Origin: Pseudothioclava arenosa
GTDB lineage: Bacteria; Pseudomonadota; Alphaproteobacteria; Rhodobacterales; Rhodobacteraceae
NCBI RefSeq assembly: GCF_002358085.1
Contig: NZ_NTJD01000008.1
Span: 102,990 to 166,989, forward strand
DNA length: 64,000 nucleotides
Direction: 5' to 3'
The position numbers and the translations under genes are program-made. This document shows positions 58,085 to 64,000 of the stretch, in pieces (the first letter of the stretch is position 1; the number at the start of each line of letters is the position of its first letter). The notes beneath the pieces were generated by a model. That model was not told the DNA's origin. It ran no database searches and was given only the letters and a program-made list of their open reading frames with translations.

Positions 58085-58747
58085 ATGCGCCGATTTCTCA
58101 TCTGCCTGATTTTGCCGCTGACGCTTGCGGCATGTGGGGCACAATCCACCTGGGCTCCTGACGAGGACGTGCAGAAAGCCGCCTATGTCTCGGGCAAGGA
58201 ACCCACGGTCACGCTTTATACCGTGATCAAGAAGCGCTCGGGCGAGGGCGCGCATTCGGGCCTGATGATCGACGGCGCGCAGCGGGTGATGTTTGACCCC
58301 GCCGGCACCTGGTATCACCCCTGGGTACCCGAGCGGAACGACGTGCATTACGGCATCACCGAGCGGTTCCGCAAATTCTACATCGATTACCACGCCCGCG
58401 AGACCTATGACGTGATCGAGCAGACCGTGCCGGTCAGCATGGAAACCGCCGAGATTCTGCGCGCGCGTGCGCAGGCCTATGGCGCGGTGCCCAAGATGAT
58501 GTGCGCCAATGCGGTGTCCGGCGTGCTGCAGGACCTGCCCGAGTTTGCCTCGGTGCCGCGCACCTATTATCCGCTCAAGATCAAGAGGGCCTTTGAGAAA
58601 CTGCCGACGGTGAGCGAGCGGCTCTATCACGACAAGGACCCGGACAACCATCACGGGGTTCTTCTGGTGCAGGTCGAAACGCCGGTCTACGGCCCTGCGG
58701 GCGATGCGCTGGCGCAGGCCGCCTCGGCCAAGCAGGTTACGGAGTGA
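58085..58747 (+). CDS. Putative lipoprotein, unknown function
   Basis: A 220-residue exported protein with a lipobox in the signal peptide (LPLTLAACGAQ, cleavage before Cys17). The mature part holds SGEGAHSGLMIDGAQRVMFDPAGTW and, later, MMCANAVSGVL, a spacing of His and Cys reminiscent of NlpC/P60-like or DUF4105-like folds, but I do not recognise it firmly. It lies 38 bases after the oxidase subunit IV gene and is convergent with azlD. Confidence 0.8.
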   Translation: MRRFLICLILPLTLAACGAQSTWAPDEDVQKAAYVSGKEPTVTLYTVIKKRSGEGAHSGLMIDGAQRVMFDPAGTWYHPWVPERNDVHYGITERFRKFYIDYHARETYDVIEQTVPVSMETAEILRARAQAYGAVPKMMCANAVSGVLQDLPEFASVPRTYYPLKIKRAFEKLPTVSERLYHDKDPDNHHGVLLVQVETPVYGPAGDALAQAASAKQVTE

Positions 58748-58760
58748 TCCTGTCTCGGGC

Positions 58761-59093
58761 TCAGCCGACCAGCCAGAGCCCGAGATAGAGCGTCGCCAAC
58801 CCGCCGATAATCCCAAAAAGCGTGTTGCGGGTGACCAATCCCAGCAGCACCGTCGCCGCCGCGGCCATGAGCCGCGCGGGGTCGGGCTCTCCGCCGGTTC
58901 CCGAGGGCCAGAGCACGAGCGGCGCCACCAGCCCCGGCAGAACCGCCACCGGCGTATAACGCAGGTAGCGCAGCGCCCATTCGGGCAGTTGCCGCTTGCC
59001 GATCATCCCAAGGAACGAATAGCGCAAAAAGAACGTGCCGATGCCGAGCGCGATGATGATGATCCAGATTTCAAGCGGGGAATAACCGGTCAT
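58761..59093 (-). CDS. azlD: AzlD family branched-chain amino acid exporter subunit
   Basis: A 110-residue, four-helix membrane protein that forms an exporter with AzlC. The N-terminal IIIIALGIGTFFLRYSFLG and the ALRYLRYTPVAVLPGLVAP block are typical of AzlD. The start ATG at 59093 overlaps the azlC stop (ATGA), so translation is coupled. Confidence 0.93.
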   Translation of the reverse strand: MTGYSPLEIWIIIIALGIGTFFLRYSFLGMIGKRQLPEWALRYLRYTPVAVLPGLVAPLVLWPSGTGGEPDPARLMAAAATVLLGLVTRNTLFGIIGGLATLYLGLWLVG

Positions 59094-59809
59094 TCCATGG
59101 CCCTCCGCCGCGCGACCCAGATCTCGACCTGCGCGCCGGTGATCATCGCCGCGAGCGCCGCGATCAAAAGCCCTGTGCCCGCCGGCAGAAACGCCAGCAC
59201 CAGCGCCACGACCACCGAAACGCTTGCGGCCGCGACATGGGCGAGGCTGCGCAGTCCCGGTCCGATCATCGCGAGGAAGGTGATCGGAACCGCGAAATCC
59301 AGCGCGAATTCGGGCGGGATCGCCGCGCCGGCCCAGGCGCCGATCCAGGTCGCCACATACCATTGCGGGCAGACCGGGGCGCAGGCGCCCGCGTAATAGG
59401 CCAGCTTCTCGGCCAGCGATTGTTCGGGGCGGGTCTCATAATCGGCTGCAGCCAGTGCATAGGCCTGATCGACCATGAAATAGGCCACCAGCGCCTTTTG
59501 CCAGCTGGGCGCCGGGCCCAGATGCGGCGCGAGCGAGGCCGAATACATCGCCATCCGCAGGTTCACCGCCAGCGAGGTCAAAAGCACCATCAGCACCGGC
59601 GCCTGATCGACCATCAGCTGCACGGCGGTGAATTGCGAGGCGCCCGCGATCACCAGAATCGAGAATCCCATCACCTCGGCCATGTTCAGCCCGGCCTCGG
59701 TCCCGGCCACGCCAAACAACAGGCCAAAGGGCGCCACTACCAGCAAAAATGGCAGTCCGTGGCGGAAACCGCGCCAGAACGCGGTGCTGATCGGGTTCGG
59801 TGCGGGCAT
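59090..59809 (-). CDS. azlC: AzlC family branched-chain amino acid exporter
   Basis: A 239-residue inner-membrane protein with the AzlC signature: PFLLVVAPFGLLFGVAGTEA, SILVIAGASQFTAVQLM and VNLRMAMYSASLAPHL. It probably exports branched-chain amino acids with AzlD. The start ATG at 59809 is chosen because the 34 residues upstream are not conserved and reach into the mobA promoter region. It is divergent from mobA, 87 bases apart. Confidence 0.93.
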   Translation of the reverse strand: MPAPNPISTAFWRGFRHGLPFLLVVAPFGLLFGVAGTEAGLNMAEVMGFSILVIAGASQFTAVQLMVDQAPVLMVLLTSLAVNLRMAMYSASLAPHLGPAPSWQKALVAYFMVDQAYALAAADYETRPEQSLAEKLAYYAGACAPVCPQWYVATWIGAWAGAAIPPEFALDFAVPITFLAMIGPGLRSLAHVAAASVSVVVALVLAFLPAGTGLLIAALAAMITGAQVEIWVARRRAME

Positions 59810-59896
59810 GCTCGGGCTTGTCTCGTACGGGTGAACAGGTAAGAGATAGGCCGCGCGCGTGCCGTGCGCCAAGCAGATGTTTGTGTCGGAGGCAAT

Positions 59897-60493
59897 GTGA
59901 CCGAGCCGCAATCAGAGATCGCCGGGCTGATCCTCGCCGGAGGGCGGGGGATCCGCATGGGCGGGATCGACAAGGCGCTGTTGCCGCTGATGGGGCGACC
60001 TTTGGTGGATCATGTGCTGACGCGGCTGGCGCCGCAGCTGGGCCCGATCGCGGTCTCGGCCAATGGCAACCCGGCGCGGTTCGAGCCCTGGGGGCTGCCG
60101 GTGCTGCGCGACGGGTTCATGGGGGAGGGGCCGCTGGCGGGGCTGATGGCTGGGCTTGGCTGGGCCGAGGCGCAAGGCGCCAAGGCGCTGGTCACGGTGG
60201 CGGTCGATACGCCCTTCGTGCCCGCCGATCTGGTCGCGCGTCTGGCCGACCGGGGTGTGGATTTGCCCGTTGTCGCGGCCTCGGGCGGGCGGCGGCATCC
60301 AACGGTCGCGCTCTGGCCCGTGTCCGAGGCGCCGCGCATCGCCGAGGCTTTTGCCGAGGGTGAGCGCCGTCTGGGCGCGGTGCTGTCGGGCGCGCGCTCG
60401 GTTGATTTCTCGGCTGCGCCCGATCCGTTCTTCAATATCAACACGCCCGCCGATCTGGACGCGGCGGAGCTGCGGCTGCGGGCCGCGCCATGA
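59897..60493 (+). CDS. mobA: Molybdenum cofactor guanylyltransferase
   Basis: Attaches GMP to molybdopterin to form the MGD cofactor carried by FdsA and NasA. It is 198 residues with the nucleotide-binding AGLILAGGRGIRMGGIDKALL at the N-terminus (one glycine-rich loop, Lys in KALL), VTVAVDTPFVP (metal-binding Asp) and FFNINTPADL. The start is GTG 59897, preceded by GGAGG four bases upstream; an earlier in-frame GTG at 59864 lacks a ribosome site. Confidence 0.92.
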   Translation: MTEPQSEIAGLILAGGRGIRMGGIDKALLPLMGRPLVDHVLTRLAPQLGPIAVSANGNPARFEPWGLPVLRDGFMGEGPLAGLMAGLGWAEAQGAKALVTVAVDTPFVPADLVARLADRGVDLPVVAASGGRRHPTVALWPVSEAPRIAEAFAEGERRLGAVLSGARSVDFSAAPDPFFNINTPADLDAAELRLRAAP

Positions 60494-61086
60494 GTGTGCA
60501 ACTGCGCCCCGGCCTTGCGCCCGCGCATCGCGCCGCCGCCGCACGGCTCTACTGGGCGGCCTTTGGCGCCAAGCTCGGTCGCGTGCTCGGCCCCGAGCCG
60601 CTGGCGCTGCGCTTCATCGCGCAGGTGATCGACGAGAGCCATGCGGTGAGCGCGCTCAGCCCCGATGGCGCGCTGATCGGCATCATCGGGTTTCGCACGC
60701 ATCAGGGCACCTTCGTCGGCGGCGGGTTGGGCGATTTGCAGGCGGTCTATGGCCGCTGGGGCGGGGCCTGGCGCTTTGCCGCGCTCGCCTCGCTGGCCTT
60801 TGATGGCGAGCGGCGCGCGATGATGGTCGATGGCGTTGCGGTCGCGCCCGAATGGCGCGGCGCGGGTATCGGTGCGCGGCTGATCGAGGCGGCCTGCGCC
60901 GAGGCCGAGGCGCGCGGCTTCAGCCATCTGCGCCTTGATGTGGTCGATGAAAACCCGCGCGCGCGGGCGCTCTATGACCGGCTGGGGTTTCAGGTTGAAC
61001 GGCGCCGCCGCCCGATCCTTTCGGGGCGACTTTTCGGTTTTGCCGGGGCGAGCGTAATGCAGCGCGACCTGGGCGCGCGGCCTTAG
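60490..61086 (+). CDS. GNAT family N-acetyltransferase
   Basis: A 198-residue acetyltransferase. The acetyl-CoA loop is VAPEWRGAGIGARLIEAA, and LRLDVVDENPRARALYDRLGF closes the fold. The substrate is unknown. The start ATG overlaps the mobA stop (ATGA) and its stop overlaps by a few bases the stop of the convergent 353-residue gene. Confidence 0.9.
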   Translation: MSVQLRPGLAPAHRAAAARLYWAAFGAKLGRVLGPEPLALRFIAQVIDESHAVSALSPDGALIGIIGFRTHQGTFVGGGLGDLQAVYGRWGGAWRFAALASLAFDGERRAMMVDGVAVAPEWRGAGIGARLIEAACAEAEARGFSHLRLDVVDENPRARALYDRLGFQVERRRRPILSGRLFGFAGASVMQRDLGARP

Positions 61087-62144
61087 TCGAAGATCCCAGT
61101 CACGCGGCCCAGCAGCATGAAGGCGCGCGCGGTGCGGGTTTCGGCCAGCTCGGCGATCTCGGTGTCGGAGGCGTTCTTTTCGAACTCGCTGAAGGTCTTG
61201 TCGAACTGGCGCAGGAAATGGTGGGCGGCGTCGCGAAACACCGTGTCGCCGCGCATCCGGCCTGCGCAAAGCGCGATCGAGGAGCGGTCGCGAATACCGC
61301 CAAGCGCGGCGATCTCGCGGCCGCGTTCGCCGGTGGCGAAACGGCGCCAGATCTCGGGGCGGGCGCGGTCGGGTTTCAGGTCGTCCATATAGATGCCGTC
61401 CTGCGCGATCAGGTTCAGCACGTCCTGCGCGGCGCGGATCAGCTTGGCCATGGTGCGATCCTGTAGCGCGTTGCGCAGCGCATGGAACCCGGCCTTGTCC
61501 TCGGCATTATCGGGGAAGTTCAGCGCGCGGATGAAATCGGCGACCGAGACCGGGTGGCGCAGCGCCTCGGCGGGGGTGCCAAGCGCGAGCGCGGGCTGTT
61601 CATCGGCGCTGGCCGCGGGTTTCGGGGCGATCAGCGCGGCCTTGCGATCGGCCGAGGGCTGCGTCGCACCTGCGTCGCGGCGCGAGGCGAAAGTGGCGAT
61701 TGTGGTTTCGGCCTGTCGGGTGGCGGCGGCGATCTCGTCGAGCTTGCGCTCGACCGCCTGGCCCGCGCGCATCGCCTGCGTGCTCGACCAGGCCGCGCGC
61801 ATCGCCTCGATCGAGGCGCGCAGGCTGGCGGCCTCGTGGCGCAACTCGCGGGTGGTGCGGGCGGTGACAGCGGCGACCCAGATCATCGAGATCGGCAGGG
61901 CGATGGCGACCAGCACCATCACCGTGGTCATCATCCCGCCCGTGCTGCCCTCGGGGGCGGGCGGCATCATCCAGTAGAACAGCCCGACCATCGCCAGCCA
62001 CAGCGCGCTCAGCGACAGGGCGATCACCTCGATCCGGCTCAGGCGCGGCTCGGCGCCTCCGCCCGATACGGGGCCAGACGCGCGCGGCCCGCCGGGCGCT
62101 TGCGCGGCGGGGCCGGATCTCGGGTCTGGCCGGTCGGAGCTCAT
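61083..62144 (-). CDS. Two-helix membrane protein with cytoplasmic helical domain, unknown function
   Basis: A 353-residue protein I cannot name. A Pro/Gly-rich N-terminus (1-35) is followed by two membrane helices (about 38-60 and 70-95), a coiled coil (LRHEAASLRASIEAMRAAW and onward to about 155) and a C-terminal helical domain with NFPDNAEDKAGFHALRNAL and CAGRMRGDTVFRDAAHHFL. It is probably an inner-membrane scaffold or signalling protein; no catalytic motif is seen. It lies 28 bases after greA on the same strand. Confidence 0.8.
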   Translation of the reverse strand: MSSDRPDPRSGPAAQAPGGPRASGPVSGGGAEPRLSRIEVIALSLSALWLAMVGLFYWMMPPAPEGSTGGMMTTVMVLVAIALPISMIWVAAVTARTTRELRHEAASLRASIEAMRAAWSSTQAMRAGQAVERKLDEIAAATRQAETTIATFASRRDAGATQPSADRKAALIAPKPAASADEQPALALGTPAEALRHPVSVADFIRALNFPDNAEDKAGFHALRNALQDRTMAKLIRAAQDVLNLIAQDGIYMDDLKPDRARPEIWRRFATGERGREIAALGGIRDRSSIALCAGRMRGDTVFRDAAHHFLRQFDKTFSEFEKNASDTEIAELAETRTARAFMLLGRVTGIFD

Positions 62145-62172
62145 GCGTCAGCTGCCCCTTTGTGGCGCGGTG

Positions 62173-62643
62173 TCAGAGGAACTTCACCGCAAGGATTTCA
62201 TAGGACTTGGCGCCGCCGGGGGTGTTCACCTCGACCGAGTCACCTTCGTCCTTGCCGATCAGCGCGCGCGCGAGCGGCGATTTGATGTTCAACAGGCCCT
62301 TTTCCAGATCGGCCTCGGCCTCGCCGACGATCTGATAGGTGCGCTCTTCGTCAGTGTCCTCGTCCACCAGCGTGACGGTGGCGCCGAACTTGATCGCGCC
62401 CGAGAGGCGCGCGGGGTCGATCACCTCGGCGCGGCTGAGGATCGATTCGAGCTCCTTGATGCGGCCCTCGATGAAGCTCTGCTTTTCGCGTGCGGCGTGA
62501 TATTCGGCGTTTTCCGAGAGGTCGCCATGTTCGCGGGCCTCGGCGATCGCCTTGATGACGGCCGGACGCTCTTCGGACTTCAGGCCCTTGAGTTCCTGCT
62601 CCAGCACCTCATACCCGGCGCGCGTCATCGCAATCTTTTCCAT
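62173..62643 (-). CDS. greA: Transcription elongation factor GreA
   Basis: Enters the secondary channel of stalled RNA polymerase and triggers cleavage of the nascent RNA. It is 156 residues: an N-terminal coiled coil whose acidic tip is [15 protein letters not shown], and a C-terminal FKBP-like domain ending [16 protein letters not shown]. The length and start ([17 protein letters not shown]) are standard. Confidence 0.97.
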   Translation of the reverse strand: MEKIAMTRAGYEVLEQELKGLKSEERPAVIKAIAEAREHGDLSENAEYHAAREKQSFIEGRIKELESILSRAEVIDPARLSGAIKFGATVTLVDEDTDEERTYQIVGEAEADLEKGLLNIKSPLARALIGKDEGDSVEVNTPGGAKSYEILAVKFL

Positions 62644-62784
62644 CTCGTCCCTCCGCCTGCTCGATCGGGCAACTCTACCGTTTCAAGCTGTTAATCCGGC
62701 AAGGCCCCCCGAAGTCAAGCCTCGCGCCTCATTTTCGCCCCAAGCAAGGGCTAGAAGCAAAGCAATAACAACGGGTGGACCCTG

Positions 62785-63792
62785 ATGAACAAGGTCTTTC
62801 GAGCTGTCTTTCTTTATCTCGTCGCGTCGCTCCTGCTCGCGGCCTTTCTGTATGACGATTTCCCGCGCCTGCTGCGCGCGGCGCTGGGCACCACGATCCA
62901 CAGCCTGAACCTGATGATCGGCGCGGGCTATTACGTGGCGCCGGTGCTGGTGGCGGTGCTTTTGGCCTTCGGCTGGCGGCGGATGGCGGCGCGCACGGCG
63001 CCGCTGATCTTCGTGACGCTCGCCTCGGTGCTCTTGCCGATCGGCTTTTCCTTCATGAAAAACGCCATCCCCGAGATCGTGCCTTATTACGCCGACCCCG
63101 CGCTGGCGTCGTTCGATCGCTGGCTACATCTGGGGCAGGACCCGTGGCGCCTGCTGCACGACTGGATCGACAGCCCCACGATGGGGCGGGTGGTCGATGC
63201 GGTTTATCTCAACGCCTGGGCGCTGCCGGCCTTCGCCTTCCCGATCGTGGTCGTCGCAACCGAGACCGACGAGGCGCGGATGACGCGCTATGTCTGGCTG
63301 TTCTTCATCTCGTGGTTCGTGGTCGGCAACCTCTTGGCACTGGCAGGCTCGTCGGTCGGGCCGGTCTATTACGACCGCCTGGTCGGGGGTGAGAGATTCG
63401 CGGCGCTTGCCGGGGCGCTGGGCGCTGGCGGCATGGGCGAGTCGGCGATGGGCGCAATTCAGGAACGGCTCTGGGCGCGCTACGAAGGCGGCGGCGTCGA
63501 TCTGGGGCTGGGCATCTCGGCCTTCCCCTCGATGCATGTCGCGGTGGCCTTCATCACGGCGCTGTACCTGAGCGAGCGCGCGAAATGGATCGCGCCGCTG
63601 GGGTTCGCCTTCTTCGCGGCGATTCTCCTCTTGTCGGTCTATAGCGGCTATCACTACGCGATTGACGGCTATGCCTCGGTTGCAGTGGTGCTGGGGCTGA
63701 ATGCGGTTCTCAAGCGCCGGGCCGAGCGCCGTCAGGGCGCAACAATATTGCGCAGCGTCGCCGCGTCACAATTGCTTCATTCCGCGAGGTAA
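62785..63792 (+). CDS. PAP2-type membrane phosphatase/phosphotransferase (inositolphosphotransferase Aur1-like)
   Basis: A 335-residue integral membrane protein with about seven to eight helices. Two phosphatidic-acid-phosphatase-type motifs are present: AFPSMHVA near residue 250 and YSGYHYAIDGYAS near 290, which carry the catalytic histidines. The long size and the preceding SSVGPVYYDRL resemble the PAP2_3 group that includes fungal inositol phosphorylceramide synthase and mycobacterial lipid phosphatases. It likely acts on a lipid phosphate at the outer face of the inner membrane. Divergent from greA. Confidence 0.85.
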   Translation: MNKVFRAVFLYLVASLLLAAFLYDDFPRLLRAALGTTIHSLNLMIGAGYYVAPVLVAVLLAFGWRRMAARTAPLIFVTLASVLLPIGFSFMKNAIPEIVPYYADPALASFDRWLHLGQDPWRLLHDWIDSPTMGRVVDAVYLNAWALPAFAFPIVVVATETDEARMTRYVWLFFISWFVVGNLLALAGSSVGPVYYDRLVGGERFAALAGALGAGGMGESAMGAIQERLWARYEGGGVDLGLGISAFPSMHVAVAFITALYLSERAKWIAPLGFAFFAAILLLSVYSGYHYAIDGYASVAVVLGLNAVLKRRAERRQGATILRSVAASQLLHSAR

Positions 63793-63862
63793 GCTACCAA
63801 GCCCCCGAAACTTCGCAAATGGCGTGCGGATCGCTGCGCGCCCAGCCAGAGGATTTTGGGAC

Positions 63863-64000
63863 ATGTCGGATATCGCACGCGAGTCGATGGAATATGATGT
63901 CGTGATCGTTGGTGGGGGTCCTTCGGGTCTGTCTGCGGCGATCCGGTTGAAGCAGATCGCCCCTGATCTTCAGGTTGTTGTGCTTGAGAAGGGCTCTGAG
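63863..64000 (+). CDS. Electron transfer flavoprotein-ubiquinone oxidoreductase, 3' end outside window
   Basis: Only the first 46 residues are visible. They read MSDIARESMEYDVVIVGGGP followed by SGLSAAIRLKQ and end in VVVLEKGSE: an FAD Rossmann motif (GGGPSG) with the spacing and leader typical of ETF-QO, which passes electrons from ETF (fed by acyl-CoA dehydrogenases such as the one at 54662) to ubiquinone. Other FAD oxidoreductases share this fold, so the call rests on the leader residues and the IAPDLQ stretch. Confidence 0.75.
   Translation, partial: MSDIARESMEYDVVIVGGGPSGLSAAIRLKQIAPDLQVVVLEKGSE

Noticed and set aside
1..64000. CRISPR arrays, tRNA/rRNA genes, insertion sequences, prophage or integrase genes
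   Set aside because: No regularly spaced repeats, no recognisable cloverleaf or rRNA sequence in the gaps, and no transposase, integrase or phage protein among the coding regions.

Overview
The window looks like chromosome of a Rhodobacteraceae-type alphaproteobacterium. It is GC-rich and densely packed, with many ATGA/GTGA/TGATG start-stop overlaps. It carries a soluble fdsGBACD formate dehydrogenase, a NasS/NasT-controlled nitrate assimilation locus, a 44-residue aa3-type oxidase subunit IV gene and an intergenic mosaic repeat of a kind I associate with this family. The genus cannot be fixed from sequence alone. I see no rRNA, tRNA, CRISPR array, insertion sequence or prophage; almost everything reads as ordinary chromosome.

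Layout. 1-12396: cell wall, tRNA modification, molybdopterin (moaE-moaD), phospholipid (pgsA), a KamA-like radical SAM gene with a GNAT partner, uvrC, and an operon running S49 protease, a 56-residue membrane/Cys microprotein, a Ca/Na antiporter and an SDR. 12547-18341: fdsG-fdsB-fdsA-fdsC-fdsD, an NAD-linked molybdenum formate dehydrogenase with its FdhD-type maturation factor. 18407-24691: an OmpA-like protein with a coiled-coil partner, ubiA, rsmE, a small membrane protein and gshA. 24702-41971: nitrogen assimilation. On the minus strand run nasT-nasS-[leader]-nrtA-nrtB-nrtCD-flavoprotein-nasA-cobA; on the plus strand run [leader]-nirB-nirD-nirC-(PP2C phosphatase/Ser-Thr kinase)-cynS. 42002-45995: pyrB, two PH-like membrane proteins, a dihydroorotase homologue without its metal ligands, and plsY. 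46107-64000: a uracil-DNA glycosylase homologue, an RND efflux pair, yqgE, tsaC, an acyl-CoA dehydrogenase with an MBL hydrolase, azlCD, mobA, greA, a PAP2-type membrane enzyme and the start of an ETF-ubiquinone oxidoreductase.

How the parts fit. Nitrate is imported by NrtABCD and reduced by the Mo enzyme NasA, which is probably fed electrons by the adjacent flavoprotein. Nitrite is then reduced to ammonium by NirBD, whose siroheme precursor needs CobA; NirC moves nitrite and cyanase releases ammonium from cyanate. NasS senses nitrate/nitrite and releases NasT, an ANTAR RNA-binding antiterminator. I find paired hexaloop hairpins of the ANTAR type (A at loop position 1, G at position 4) in both divergent leaders. 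In the nrtA leader the second hairpin overlaps the 5' arm of a terminator with U-runs, so the switch can be read directly. moaDE, mobA and fdhD supply or finish the molybdenum cofactor used by NasA and FdsA.

Most worth a second look: the two ANTAR leaders, the phosphatase-kinase fusion inside the nitrogen locus, the asymmetric degenerate ATP site predicted in the fused NrtCD ATPase, the pseudo-dihydroorotase beside pyrB, the iron-sulfur-less UDG, the KamA-like/GNAT pair, and the three mosaic repeats that all sit between convergent genes.
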